Notes: generated by a model not told the origin, from the sequence alone. A stretch of DNA of 64,000 nucleotides from JACCVG01 sp963790245 (GCA_963790245.1 CAWBNP010000002.1:868001-932000); one strand, 5' to 3'. Positions 44,520 to 53,308 are shown, counted from the stretch's first letter. Translations and numbers: made by a program.

Positions 44520-44577
44520 GGCGCGAGTTCTCGCGCCGGCCGTTGCTCAGACGGCCCGGGCTGATTCCCGGGCCGTC
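44520..44577. terminator. Two adjacent strong hairpins between convergent genes
   Basis: 44520-44537: 8-bp perfect stem (GGCGCGAG) with a 2-nt centre. 44550-44577: 11-bp perfect stem (GACGGCCCGGG) with a 6-nt loop, immediately after the hydrolase stop codon on the minus strand. They would terminate transcription from both sides; no U-tracts. Confidence 0.6.
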
Positions 44578-45449
44578 TCGCCGATGAAGGCGGCGATCAA
44601 CTCCGCCACTCGGGCGGGGTTGTCCTCCATCGAGAAGGTCCGTGCGTCCTCGACCCACTCGACGCGGGCATCGGGAAGGATCCTCGCGAGCCGTTCGGCG
44701 TGCTCGTTGGGGAAGAACCGGTCCTCGCGCGAAAAGGCGATCAGCGCGGGCTTTGAGAACTCGCCCAGCTTGGCCGCCGCCTCGAGCGTGTAGCTCGGAT
44801 TGGCCGTCACCAAGAAGCGACGGACGTCGGCGCGGACCGCCGAGTTGGTGGCGACAGGCAGCACGTAGGAGTCCGACGCTTCGCGATCAAGCGGTCGCTT
44901 CGAGAGCCATCCAAAGGCGAGCGGCAGGTTCCGGGGCGGTCCGGGACGCAGCGACGTGGCGAGCGCGAGCAGGCCACCCGGAATGCGCGCGGTGAGCAGC
45001 AGGGGCTTGAACATCGGGGGCGGGAAGTTGTCGAACGCGTCGCAGGAGGTCAGGACGAGCCGCGCGATCCGCTCGGGGCGGCGCGTGACCACCATCTGGC
45101 TGAGTGCACCACCGCTGTCGTTGCCGATCAGCGTCACGTTGTCGAGCTCGAGCGCGTCGATCGTGTCCGCGATCAGGTCGGCCATTCCGAGCGGATCGAG
45201 GTCGGCATTCGGCATAGGGGTCTCGTGCGACCCGAACGGGAGGTCGAGGACGATGCAGTGGTGGTTCTCGGACAGCGTGGGGATGACCTTGCGCCAGAGA
45301 TTCGCGTTCACGAGCAGCCCGTGTACGAAGACGAGCGTCTCGCCGCCCCCGGCCTCGAAGTAGCGCAGGTCCCCTTGGGGCAGGTTCACGGTCCGGGCGG
45401 CCCCGAGGTCGGGAGAGCGCCAGTAGGTCTTGGAGTCCGCAGTCACCAT
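44547..45449 (-). CDS. Alpha/beta hydrolase, haloalkane dehalogenase-like
   Basis: 300 residues. FVHGLLVNANLWRKV is the oxyanion-hole region, and LIGNDSGGALSQMV puts Asp, not Ser, at the nucleophile elbow, as in haloalkane dehalogenases and fluoroacetate dehalogenases. The C-terminal FSREDRFFPNEH could supply the acid, and histidine candidates lie nearby. GAGAGGA precedes the ATG. It is 13 nt after the SnoaL-like gene, forming a two-gene unit divergent from a TetR regulator. The substrate is unknown; dehalogenase or epoxide hydrolase activity is possible. Confidence 0.82.
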   Translation of the reverse strand: MVTADSKTYWRSPDLGAARTVNLPQGDLRYFEAGGGETLVFVHGLLVNANLWRKVIPTLSENHHCIVLDLPFGSHETPMPNADLDPLGMADLIADTIDALELDNVTLIGNDSGGALSQMVVTRRPERIARLVLTSCDAFDNFPPPMFKPLLLTARIPGGLLALATSLRPGPPRNLPLAFGWLSKRPLDREASDSYVLPVATNSAVRADVRRFLVTANPSYTLEAAAKLGEFSKPALIAFSREDRFFPNEHAERLARILPDARVEWVEDARTFSMEDNPARVAELIAAFIGETARESARAV

Positions 45450-45462
45450 CGTTGGGTCCTCT

Positions 45463-45891
45463 CTATCTGGATGTCAGTAGGCGCGCGGCCTTCGGCCACG
45501 ACCGGGGCGTCAAGGCGATCGCTCGGAGGAGCGGCAGGGGCTCGAGGTAGGCCCGCCGCTCGACGAGCGTCCCGTCGCGGATGACCAGCCGATCACAGGT
45601 TTCGAGCCTCACCGTGCGGCCGCCGAGGCGCGCACTGATCGTCAACTCGACGTGCGCCACCTCACCCTCGACGCTCCACGAGGTGACCTTCCCGCGAACG
45701 TCGTCGAGCAGGTCGAATAGCGCGGTGAATTGCCTCCGGACTCCGGCGTGTCCCACGATCGGCGGTCCGATCGACTGGAGCAGCCGGACGTCGGGCGCCA
45801 TCAGGGGCAGGAAGTGAGCGAGAAACTCCTCGATGCCACCCGGGTCGCGCCAGCCATCCGTGAACAGCGCCACGAACTCACGCGCGTCCAT
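45463..45891 (-). CDS. SnoaL/NTF2-like protein
   Basis: 142 residues from the ATG at 45891. AREFVALFTDGWRDPGGIEEFLAHFLPLMAPDV and RRQFTALFDLLDDVRGKV, then VEGEVAHVELTISARLGGR, are the cone-shaped SnoaL/NTF2 fold used by small-molecule isomerases, cyclases and binding proteins. GGAG precedes it. A longer start at 45927 would lie in the TetR operator and is less likely. First gene of the unit with the dehalogenase-like hydrolase. Confidence 0.8.
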   Translation of the reverse strand: MDAREFVALFTDGWRDPGGIEEFLAHFLPLMAPDVRLLQSIGPPIVGHAGVRRQFTALFDLLDDVRGKVTSWSVEGEVAHVELTISARLGGRTVRLETCDRLVIRDGTLVERRAYLEPLPLLRAIALTPRSWPKAARLLTSR

Positions 45892-45925
45892 CAGATCGCT
45901 TGGCTCCGTTTGGTGGGCAACATAC

Positions 45926-45938
45926 ATACAGCCTGTAT
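45926..45938. promoter_or_regulatory. TetR operator-like palindrome ATACAG-C-CTGTAT
   Basis: A perfect 6-1-6 palindrome lies in the 64-nt gap between the divergent TetR and SnoaL-like genes, overlapping both promoters. It is the likely binding site of the adjacent TetR regulator. Confidence 0.55.
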
Positions 45939-45941
45939 CTA

Positions 45942-45947
45942 TACCAT
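45942..45947 (+). promoter_or_regulatory. -10 hexamer TACCAT for the TetR gene
   Basis: TACCAT lies 8 nt before the ATG at 45956, with the operator-like palindrome directly upstream. Confidence 0.4.
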
Positions 45948-45955
45948 ATCGTTTT

Positions 45956-46549
45956 ATGGCACGGGCCAATCGGCAGGCGAAGCGCAGCGATGCAACGCGG
46001 GGAGCCCTGATCGAAGCGGCGCGCAAATTGTTCGCCGCGCGCGGCTACAGCGACGTCGGAACCGAGGAGGTTGTGCAAGCCGCAGGCGTGACCCGCGGCG
46101 CCCTGTACCACCACTTCACCGACAAACGGGACCTGTTCCGCGCGGTTCACGAGTCGAACGAGGAGGCGCTCGTCGCCTCGATCGCCGCACGGATCGGCGG
46201 CGTAGCCGGCCCACTCGAGCTGCTCGGCTCCGGGGTCGCCGCGTTCCTCGACGCATGCGAGGACCCGGCGCTCGCGCGGATCTCGCTGATCGAGGCACCG
46301 ACCGTGCTCGGCTGGGCCGAATGGCGGGAGATCGACGCCCGGTACGGGCTCGGCCTGATCACGGCCGCGCTATCGGGTGGTATGGCCGCCGGCGTCCTGC
46401 GCGACCAGCCGGTCAAGCCGCTCGCCCATTTGCTGCTCTCCGCGATGGGCGAGGCCGGGATCATGATCGCGTCGGCCGAGGACCCTCACGCCGAGCGCGA
46501 GCAACTCCAGGCCTCGCTGCTGAGCCTGATCGACGGGCTACGCGCCTAA
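45956..46549 (+). CDS. TetR-family transcriptional regulator
   Basis: 197 residues. The N-terminal HTH is ALIEAARKLFAARGYSDVGTEEVVQAAGVTRGALYHHFTDKRDLF, textbook TetR. The C-terminal ligand-binding domain is helical. It is divergent from the SnoaL-hydrolase unit and probably represses it and itself through the palindrome between them; the ligand may be the substrate of that unit. A longer open frame before 45956 crosses the operator and is excluded. Confidence 0.93.
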   Translation: MARANRQAKRSDATRGALIEAARKLFAARGYSDVGTEEVVQAAGVTRGALYHHFTDKRDLFRAVHESNEEALVASIAARIGGVAGPLELLGSGVAAFLDACEDPALARISLIEAPTVLGWAEWREIDARYGLGLITAALSGGMAAGVLRDQPVKPLAHLLLSAMGEAGIMIASAEDPHAEREQLQASLLSLIDGLRA

Positions 46550-46576
46550 GCGCCGCTTCAATCGAGCAGCGAACTG

Positions 46577-47521
46577 TCAGGACAGGGTCAGGACGACCTT
46601 GCCGAGCTTGCCCGGCGTGGTGAAGCTCTCATAAGCGGCCTCCGCCTCGTCGAGTGGGAAGGTGGCGGCAATCGGGACCTCGGCGGCGCCACTCTCGAAC
46701 AGCGGCAGCACGTGGCGCTCGACGCCCCGCATCGCGGCGGCCTTCTCCTCGAGCGGCCGGGCGCGGAGCGTGGAAGCCATGATCCGGCCGCGCTTGCCCA
46801 TCAGCGCGAGCAGGTTGAGCTCCGCCTTGGCGCCTCCGCCGACGCCGATCACGACGATCCGGCCACCGGTCGCGAGCGCATCGATATCGGCTGCCAGGTT
46901 GGGGCCGCCGACCAGCTCGAGAACGACATCGAACGGCCCGTGCTCACCGAATCCGTCGGGGTCGACCACGAGCGTCGCGCCAAGATCCTCGACCCCCGAG
47001 CGTGAGTCCTGATTGCGAACCGTGGCCACCGTTGCCGCGCCGGACGCAGCCGCGAGCTGGACGGCCGCGGTGCCTACACCGCCGGCCGCGCCGTGGACGA
47101 GCAGCCGCTCCCCGCACTTCAGATCGGCCTGGGTGAAAAGCGCGTCGTGAGCGGTCGTAAAGACCTCGGGCAGGCCGCCGGCGGCCGACCAATCCACGGC
47201 GGCGGGCACCGGCATCAGGGCGCGCTCGTGGACGGCGATCAGCTCGGCCTGCCCACCGCCGCCGGCGATCGCCATCACCCGATCGCCGAGCGCGAACCGC
47301 TCGGCATCCGGCCCCAGTTCGACGACCTCACCGGCGAACTCGAGTCCGGGGATGTCCGGCGGCGAGCCGGGCGGCGCCGGATAGAAACCCTTGCGCTGCA
47401 GCGCGTCGGCGCCGTTGAGGCCGGCCGCTCGAATCGCGATCAGGACCTCCCCGATGCCCGGGGTCGGGTCCGGGTGCTGATCGATCGAGATTGATCCGTC
47501 GCTGAAGGTGACCGCTCGCAC
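46577..47521 (-). CDS. NADPH:quinone reductase-like MDR protein
   Basis: 314 residues, zinc-free medium-chain dehydrogenase/reductase. GLNGADALQRKGFYPAPPG, PGLEFAGEV, and the Rossmann region LLVHGAAGGVGTAAVQLAAASGA match TP53I3/PIG3-like quinone oxidoreductases; zinc ligands are missing. It would reduce quinones or enones with NADPH. GTG 47521 has TACGAT 8 nt upstream. About 300 residues of open sequence before it run antisense to the hydrolase at 47618 and are a shadow. Confidence 0.88.
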   Translation of the reverse strand: MRAVTFSDGSISIDQHPDPTPGIGEVLIAIRAAGLNGADALQRKGFYPAPPGSPPDIPGLEFAGEVVELGPDAERFALGDRVMAIAGGGGQAELIAVHERALMPVPAAVDWSAAGGLPEVFTTAHDALFTQADLKCGERLLVHGAAGGVGTAAVQLAAASGAATVATVRNQDSRSGVEDLGATLVVDPDGFGEHGPFDVVLELVGGPNLAADIDALATGGRIVVIGVGGGAKAELNLLALMGKRGRIMASTLRARPLEEKAAAMRGVERHVLPLFESGAAEVPIAATFPLDEAEAAYESFTTPGKLGKVVLTLS

Positions 47522-47529
47522 TGCCGATG

Positions 47530-47535
47530 ATCGTA
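47530..47535 (-). promoter_or_regulatory. -10 hexamer TACGAT, leaderless type
   Basis: Minus-strand TACGAT lies 8 nt before the GTG at 47521 and decides that start. Confidence 0.4.
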
Positions 47536-47617
47536 TTGAGATGGCGCACGGCACTCCGATCGCTGCTGTATCTTCCCGCCGGTCAATGAGCCGACGGCGG
47601 CTCGGAGAGGGGACCGG

Positions 47618-48445
47618 ATGACGCGGAAGGGACCGTCGATCTTGTCTGTACCGCCGCTCTGGCGCGAGAGCCGCCTGGGCTTCGAGGCCGCCGCGCTGAT
47701 GCGCGACCCGGTGTTTCGCGGCCACGACGTCGAGGAGGGCTCCGACCAGCCCGTCCTGCTGATCCCGGGCTTCCTCGCCGGCGACGGCTCGCTCGGGATC
47801 ATGACCCGCTGGCTGCGCCGAACCGGCCACCGAACACGGAAGGCCGGCATGCGCGCCAACGTCGACTGCTCCGAGGCGGTCGCGCGCCGCCTCGAGGCGC
47901 GCCTGGAGGCGATGGTCGAGGCCTCCGGCCAGCGCGTCGCGATCATCGGGCAGAGCCGTGGCGGCAGCTTCGGGCGCGTGCTCGCCGTCCGTCGTCCCGA
48001 CCTCGTCTCGGGAATCATCAACCTCGGCTCGCCGACAACCAGGCAGCTGGATCTCCATCCGCTGGTCCAGCTCCAGGTGCTCGCGGTCGGCCTGCTCGGG
48101 ACAATCGGCGCGCCCGGCTTCTTCAGTGCGCGCTGCCTGGTCGGCGGGTGCTGCACCAACTTCTGGGAGGACCTGGCGGGGCCGTTCCCCGACGAGGTCG
48201 GATTTCTGTCGATCTACTCGAAGTCCGACGGCGTCGTCAACTGGGAGGCCTGCGTCGACGATGCCGCGGACCGCATCGTCGAGATCCATGCGAGCCACAT
48301 CGGGATGGCCGTCAACGCCGGGGGCTACCGGGAGATCGCGGCGGCACTGGCACGCTTCCGCGCCGCCGACCTCGAGCGCGACGAGCACGAGATGCGCCCG
48401 CGGCGCAAACGGCGCCGCCCGGTCCGGCTCGTGCACGCCGCCTAG
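47618..48445 (+). CDS. Alpha/beta-fold lipase/esterase-like protein
   Basis: 275 residues. VLLIPGFLAGDGSLGIMTRWLRR is the oxyanion-hole start, VAIIGQSRGGSFGRVLA the nucleophile elbow (Ser in GQSRG), IYSKSDGVVNWEAC the acid and EIHASHIGM the histidine. This order fits triacylglycerol-lipase-like or cutinase-like hydrolases. No signal peptide is visible. The last ~30 residues are very basic (RPRRKRRRPVR). GGAGAGGGG precedes the ATG. The substrate is unknown. Confidence 0.8.
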   Translation: MTRKGPSILSVPPLWRESRLGFEAAALMRDPVFRGHDVEEGSDQPVLLIPGFLAGDGSLGIMTRWLRRTGHRTRKAGMRANVDCSEAVARRLEARLEAMVEASGQRVAIIGQSRGGSFGRVLAVRRPDLVSGIINLGSPTTRQLDLHPLVQLQVLAVGLLGTIGAPGFFSARCLVGGCCTNFWEDLAGPFPDEVGFLSIYSKSDGVVNWEACVDDAADRIVEIHASHIGMAVNAGGYREIAAALARFRAADLERDEHEMRPRRKRRRPVRLVHAA

Positions 48446-48448
48446 CGC

Positions 48449-48721
48449 TCAGGCCGGGTTCGCTTCCGCCCAGCTGACAATCGCCTTCGACTCGTTGATG
48501 ATCTCGCCGTCATCGGTGACGAGGACCGGAACCCAGGATTTGCCCGTCAGACGCTTGACCTCGCGCCGGCCACTCGTCAGGTCGGGCAGGGGCGCCAGAC
48601 CGTAGGCCTTGATGACCTCGGGCTCGTGGCCGGCGTCGCGCAGCGCGTCATAGGCGTTACCGCACGGGTGGCCACCAGGCCTGGGCGTCGGGAAGGTCCC
48701 CCAGCAGACGTAGAGCTTCAT
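48449..48721 (-). CDS. Thioredoxin-fold protein (glutathione S-transferase N-terminal-like)
   Basis: 90 residues. KLYVCWGTFPTPRPGGHPCGNAYDALRDAGHEPEVI starts a thioredoxin fold, and SWVPVLVTDDGEIINESKAIVSW contains the cis-Pro and substrate-binding ES motif of GST N-terminal domains. The alpha-helical C-terminal GST domain is absent. GGAG lies just before the ATG. Function unknown; related small actinobacterial proteins are annotated as glutaredoxin-like. Confidence 0.78.
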   Translation of the reverse strand: MKLYVCWGTFPTPRPGGHPCGNAYDALRDAGHEPEVIKAYGLAPLPDLTSGRREVKRLTGKSWVPVLVTDDGEIINESKAIVSWAEANPA

Positions 48722-48769
48722 GCTTCTCCGATCGGATCGAGGGTCGCGGCAACGACTGCGAGCTTCGCA

Positions 48770-48775
48770 TAGGCT
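48770..48775 (+). promoter_or_regulatory. -10 hexamer TAGGCT for the pnt operon
   Basis: TAGGCT lies 9 nt before the GTG start of pntAA, the only promoter-like element seen before the transhydrogenase operon. Confidence 0.45.
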
Positions 48776-48784
48776 TCCCGACCC

Positions 48785-49897
48785 GTGAAGCTAGGTGTCC
48801 CCAAGGAAACCGCCGCGGGCGAGCGCCGGGTTGCCCTCGTCCCGGACGCGGTCAAGAAACTCGCCGCCAAGGACGTGACCGTGACGGTCGAGGCCGGAGC
48901 CGGGACGGAGGCGAACATCTCCGATCAAGCCTACGGGGAAGCCGGCGCGAGCACCGGCGCCGCGTGGTCTTGCGAGGCGGTCGCCAAGGTGGCCCCGCCG
49001 AGCGCCGAGGAGATTGGGCAGCTGAGCGAGGGGACGGTCCTGATCGGCTTCCTCGATCCGCTCGGCTCCCCCGAGACGAGCAAGGCCCTCGCCGCAGCCG
49101 GAATAAGCGCCTTCGCGATGGAAGCGGTGCCGCGGATCTCCCGCGCCCAGTCCGCCGATGCGCTCTCCTCCCAGGCGACCGTCGCCGGCTACCGCGCCGC
49201 CCTGATCGCCGCCCAGGAGCTCGAGCGGTTCTTCCCGATGCTGACGACGGCCGCGGGGACGATCGCCCCGGCCAAGGTGCTCGTGCTCGGCGCCGGCGTC
49301 GCCGGGCTCCAGGCGATCGCGACCGCGAAGCGGCTCGGCGCCCGTGTGTCGGCCTTTGACGTGCGCGCCGCAGTGGCCGAGCAGGTCGAGAGCCTCGGCG
49401 CGAGCTTCCTCGATCTCGGGATCGGCTCTGACGCCGAGGGCGAGGGCGGCTACGCCCGCGAGCTGACCGACGAGGAGCGCGAGGCCCAGCAGCGCGCGCT
49501 CGGCGAGAAGACGGCGCAGTTCGACGCCGTGATCACGACGGCGCTCGTTCCCGGCCGCCCCGCCCCGCGGCTGATCACCGCGGCGACCGTCGCGGCGATG
49601 AAGCCCGGCTCGGTGATCGTCGACATGGCGGGCGAAGCGGGCGGCAACTGCGAGCTCTCGGAGGCCGGCGAGACGGTTGTGCGCGAGGGCGTGACGATCG
49701 TGGCGCCGCTCGGCCTCCCGAGCACGATGGCCGAGCACGCCTCCCAGCTCTACGCGCGCAACATCTCGGCGCTGCTTGACCTGATGGTCGTCGACGGGAA
49801 GCTCGAGCTGAACTTCGAAGATGACGTGATCAAGGGCGCCTGCATCACCCACGAGGGCGAGATCGTCAATGCAGGGGCAAAGAAGGCGGCTGTCTAG
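48785..49897 (+). CDS. pntAA: NAD(P) transhydrogenase subunit alpha part 1 (domain I)
   Basis: 370 residues, soluble NAD(H)-binding domain. KLGVPKETAAGERRVALVPDAVKKL and VLVLGAGVAGLQAIATAKRLGARVSAFDVR (Rossmann), with RPAPRLITAATVAAMKPGSVIVDMA, identify it. With the two following genes it builds the proton-translocating transhydrogenase that makes NADPH from NADH using the proton gradient. GTG start. In this split form, as in Rhodospirillum, alpha is divided in two. Confidence 0.95.
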   Translation: MKLGVPKETAAGERRVALVPDAVKKLAAKDVTVTVEAGAGTEANISDQAYGEAGASTGAAWSCEAVAKVAPPSAEEIGQLSEGTVLIGFLDPLGSPETSKALAAAGISAFAMEAVPRISRAQSADALSSQATVAGYRAALIAAQELERFFPMLTTAAGTIAPAKVLVLGAGVAGLQAIATAKRLGARVSAFDVRAAVAEQVESLGASFLDLGIGSDAEGEGGYARELTDEEREAQQRALGEKTAQFDAVITTALVPGRPAPRLITAATVAAMKPGSVIVDMAGEAGGNCELSEAGETVVREGVTIVAPLGLPSTMAEHASQLYARNISALLDLMVVDGKLELNFEDDVIKGACITHEGEIVNAGAKKAAV

Positions 49898-50203
49898 ATG
49901 GACCTCTTGACCGAGATCACGATTCTGGTGCTCGCGGCCTTCGTCGGGCTCGAGGTCATCTCGAAGGTGCCGAACACGCTCCACACGCCGTTGATGTCGG
50001 CGACCAACGCGATCCACGGCATCGTCCTGCTCGGCGGGCTGTTGATCATCGCCGAGTCGGATGGGCCGCTCAACAAGGTGATCCTGGTGATCGCGATCGC
50101 CTTCGGGACGATCAACATCGTCGGCGGCTTCCTGGTCACCGACCGGATGCTCGGGATGTTCAAGCGGAAGCCCGAGCCCAAGAAGGACCAGGAGCCCGAA
50201 TGA
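49898..50203 (+). CDS. pntAB: NAD(P) transhydrogenase subunit alpha part 2
   Basis: 101 residues. Three membrane helices (ITILVLAAFVGLEVISKV, GIVLLGGLLIIA and VILVIAIAFGTINIVGGFLV) plus VPNTLHTPLMSATNAIHG are conserved in the alpha membrane part. The gene starts immediately after the pntAA stop and its own stop overlaps pntB as ATGA, so all three are translated together. Confidence 0.95.
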   Translation: MDLLTEITILVLAAFVGLEVISKVPNTLHTPLMSATNAIHGIVLLGGLLIIAESDGPLNKVILVIAIAFGTINIVGGFLVTDRMLGMFKRKPEPKKDQEPE

Positions 50204-51606
50204 CCGCGCTCTCCTTCCTCCGGGACGAGGCGTTTATCCGCGTTCTCTACCTGATCGCGTTCGTCCTGTTCATCGTCGGCCTGCGCAACCTGACCCACCC
50301 CTCCACGGCGCGGCGCGGCAACATCATCGCCGCCGTCGGCATGGTTTTCGCGGTGGTCGCGACGCTGCTTATCCCGACCGTCGGCGATTACGGGCTGATC
50401 GCGCTGGGCATCGGAATCGGCACGCTGATCGGCGTCCCGGCCGCACGCAACGTGAAGATGACCGCGATGCCGCAGATGGTGGCGCTGTTCAACGGCGTTG
50501 GCGGCGGCGCGGTCGCGTTGATCGCATGGGCCGAGTTCCGTGACTACGGCGGCTCGCTGCCGCTCGAGACCGAGATCCCGATCCTGTTCGCGGCTGTCGT
50601 CGGCTCGATCTCCTTCTGGGGCTCCAACGTGGCTTTCGCCAAGCTCCAGGAGATCCTCCCGGGTCGGCCGATCCAGCTCCCCGGCCAGCAGTTCATCAAC
50701 CTCGGCCTGCTGATCGTCTGCATCGTCTGCGCCGTGATGTTGGTCACCGGCTCGGATTCCGAGACGCTGTTCATCGTCATCCTGGTCGCCGCGGCGATCC
50801 TCGGCAACATGTTCGTGCTGCCGATCGGCGGCGCCGACATGCCGGTCGTGATTTCCCTGCTGAACGCGCTGACCGGCCTCTCGGCCGCGGCCGCCGGAAT
50901 CGCGCTCGACAACGTTGCGCTGATCGTCGCGGGCATCATCGTCGGCGCCTCCGGCACGATCCTCACCAACCTGATGGCCGACGCGATGAACCGCTCGATC
51001 GCCAACATCGTCGCCGGCGGCTTCGGTGGCGGAGGCGGAGCGCCGACCGGCGGCCTCGCCGACAACGAGGGCCGCACCGTCCAGTCGACCGATGCCGCCG
51101 ACGTCGCGATCCAGCTCGCCTATGCCCAGCGCGTCGTGGTCGCGCCGGGCTACGGGATGGCGATGGCGCAGGCTCAGCACGCCGTCCGCGAGCTCGCCAC
51201 CGAGCTCGAGAAAAGGGGCGTCGAGGTGCTCTACGCGATCCACCCGGTCGCCGGCCGCATGCCCGGGCACATGAACGTCCTGCTCGCCGAGGCTGACGTG
51301 CCCTACGACAACCTCAAGGAAATGGACGAGATCAACCCCGAGTTCCCGCAGGTCGACGTCTCGCTCGTGATCGGGGCCAACGACGTCACCAACCCCGCCG
51401 CGCGCGACGTGACCGACAGCCCGATCTACGGGATGCCGATCCTCGACGTCGACAAGTCCGGATCGGTGATCGTGCTCAAGCGCTCGATGGGCACCGGCTA
51501 CGCGGGCATCGATAATCCGCTCTTCTACGCCGACAACACGGCGCTGCTGTTCGGTGATGCCAAGGAGTCGATCCAGGCCGTCACCGCCGCCGTCCAGGAT
51601 CTGTGA
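50200..51606 (+). CDS. pntB: NAD(P) transhydrogenase subunit beta
   Basis: 468 residues. Eight or nine membrane helices, then a soluble NADP-binding domain III: VVVAPGYGMAMAQAQHAVREL (nucleotide loop), HPVAGRMPGHMNVLLAEADVPYD and VIGANDVTNPAARD. It completes the proton-translocating transhydrogenase in the inner membrane. NADPH would support reductive biosynthesis and mycothiol/thiol pools. A short GC hairpin follows the stop. Confidence 0.96.
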   Translation: MTALSFLRDEAFIRVLYLIAFVLFIVGLRNLTHPSTARRGNIIAAVGMVFAVVATLLIPTVGDYGLIALGIGIGTLIGVPAARNVKMTAMPQMVALFNGVGGGAVALIAWAEFRDYGGSLPLETEIPILFAAVVGSISFWGSNVAFAKLQEILPGRPIQLPGQQFINLGLLIVCIVCAVMLVTGSDSETLFIVILVAAAILGNMFVLPIGGADMPVVISLLNALTGLSAAAAGIALDNVALIVAGIIVGASGTILTNLMADAMNRSIANIVAGGFGGGGGAPTGGLADNEGRTVQSTDAADVAIQLAYAQRVVVAPGYGMAMAQAQHAVRELATELEKRGVEVLYAIHPVAGRMPGHMNVLLAEADVPYDNLKEMDEINPEFPQVDVSLVIGANDVTNPAARDVTDSPIYGMPILDVDKSGSVIVLKRSMGTGYAGIDNPLFYADNTALLFGDAKESIQAVTAAVQDL

Positions 51607-51620
51607 GACCCCACGGGGTC
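51607..51620 (+). terminator. Hairpin after pntB
   Basis: GACCCC-AC-GGGGTC inverted repeat starts one base after the pntB stop; the realistic stem is 5 bp with a 4-nt loop and no U-tract. Weak terminator candidate. Confidence 0.3.
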
Positions 51621-51658
51621 CTCATCCGGCAACGCCTGACCCAACAAGTCAGCCCGCG

Positions 51659-53308
51659 ATGAGTCCCGCGCTCATTGTCGGGCCGCTGCTGCGGTACGTC
51701 AGCGAGCGCGAGGCGACGATCTGGGTCGAGACCGATGCGCCGTGCGAGGTCTCGGTCAGCGCCGGCGAACTCGTCGGGCTGGCGCGGACCTTCTGCGTCG
51801 AAGGCCACCATTACGCCATCCTCGCGATCGAGGGTCTCGAACCCGGCACCGACACCCGGTACACCGTCTCGATCGACGAGCAGCACGTCTGGCCGGCGGC
51901 CGACGACCCCCGCCCGCCGTGCTCGATCAGGACCTTCAGCCGGAAGGGCCGCACACGTCTGTCGTTCGGCTCCTGCCGGGTCTCGCTGCCGCACGAGGAG
52001 CCCTACACGCTGCCCAAGGACGAGGACGAGCGCGGCCGAGGAGCCGACGCGCTCTACCGACTCGCCATGCGTATGCAGGGCTCCGATCGCAACTGCTGGC
52101 CCCAGATGATGATCCTGCTCGGCGACCAGGTCTACGCCGACGAAGTCTCGCCAGGCACACTCGAGTTCATCCGGTCGCGGCGTGATCCCGACAAACCCCC
52201 GGGCGAGCAGGTTGCGGACTTCGAGGAGTACACGCGGCTCTACTGGGACTCGTGGAAGGACCCGGAATTCCGCTGGCTGGCCTCGACGGTCTCGATGGCG
52301 ATGATCTTCGACGACCACGACATCCACGACGACTGGAACTCCTCGGCGACCTGGCTCGAGGAGATGCGCGCCAAGGACTGGTGGCACGACCGGATCGTGG
52401 GGGGGCTGGTCTCCTACTGGGTCTACCAGCATCTCGGCAACCTCTCCCCCGCCGAGCTGGCCGCCGACGAGCTGCTCGCAGAGGTCCGCCGAAGCGATGA
52501 CGCGGGGGCGCTGCTGCGTGACTTCGCAGAGCGCGCCGATCGGGATCCGAGCACGATGCGCTGGAGCTTCAGCCGCGATATCGGCGGGTCCCGCCTCGTG
52601 ACGATGGACTCGCGCGCGGCGCGCGAGCTGAACCCCGACGACCGCAAGATGCTCGACGACGACGAGTGGCAGTGGGTCGTCGAGGGCTGCGAGGGCGACT
52701 TCGACCACCTGCTGCTCGCGACCTCGATCCCGATCCTGATGTCTCCGGGGATGCATCACCTGGAGAGCTGGAACGAGGCCGTCTCGGGCGGCGCCTGGGG
52801 GAGGCTCGGCGCGAAGCTCGGCGAACGGATGCGCCAGGCCGTCGACCTCGAGCATTGGGGCGCCTTCCGGACCTCCTTCGACCGCGTCGCCGAGCTGCTG
52901 CGCGAGGTCGGCGCGGGTGAGCGCGGCTCAGCACCGGCGTCGATCGTCGCGCTCTCGGGCGACGTGCACCACGCGTTCCTCGCCGAGGTCGCCTTCAGGC
53001 GTGGGAGCGGGGTCGGCAGCGCCGTCTACCAGGCGGTCTGCTCGCCGGTCCGCAATCCCCTGTCGGGCCAGGAGCGGATGGTGCTGAGAATCGCTGCCTC
53101 GAAGCCCGCCGAGGCGCTGACCCGGCTGCTCGCTCGCGCCGCGGGCGTCGCCGATCCGGAGATCCGCTGGCGGATCGATCAAAACCTGACCTTCGACAAC
53201 CAGATCGCGACGCTCGACCTCGAAGGCCCTCGCGCCCACCTCTGGATCGAGAAGGCCGGGCCCTGGGAGGAAGGGCTCGAGGCCTCGCTTGATCGGCGGC
53301 TGGCTTAG
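51659..53308 (+). CDS. PhoD-like phosphatase
   Basis: 549 residues. An N-terminal beta-sandwich (PLLRYVSEREATIWVETDAPCEV, typical of PhoD N-domains) leads to a metallophosphatase: MILLGDQVYADE, FDDHDIHDDWN and LSGDVHHAFLAEV provide metal ligands. PhoD enzymes hydrolyse phosphodiesters, but no twin-arginine signal is present, so this one may stay in the cytoplasm. The ATG at 51659 is preferred over starts inside pntB. It converges on gpgS with stops 4 nt overlapping. Confidence 0.88.
   Translation: MSPALIVGPLLRYVSEREATIWVETDAPCEVSVSAGELVGLARTFCVEGHHYAILAIEGLEPGTDTRYTVSIDEQHVWPAADDPRPPCSIRTFSRKGRTRLSFGSCRVSLPHEEPYTLPKDEDERGRGADALYRLAMRMQGSDRNCWPQMMILLGDQVYADEVSPGTLEFIRSRRDPDKPPGEQVADFEEYTRLYWDSWKDPEFRWLASTVSMAMIFDDHDIHDDWNSSATWLEEMRAKDWWHDRIVGGLVSYWVYQHLGNLSPAELAADELLAEVRRSDDAGALLRDFAERADRDPSTMRWSFSRDIGGSRLVTMDSRAARELNPDDRKMLDDDEWQWVVEGCEGDFDHLLLATSIPILMSPGMHHLESWNEAVSGGAWGRLGAKLGERMRQAVDLEHWGAFRTSFDRVAELLREVGAGERGSAPASIVALSGDVHHAFLAEVAFRRGSGVGSAVYQAVCSPVRNPLSGQERMVLRIAASKPAEALTRLLARAAGVADPEIRWRIDQNLTFDNQIATLDLEGPRAHLWIEKAGPWEEGLEASLDRRLA

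Noticed and set aside
47600..48436. N-terminal extension of the quinone reductase into a 619-residue protein.
   Set aside because: The added part is antisense to a clear alpha/beta hydrolase and lacks protein character; GTG 47521 with a -10 hexamer explains the start.
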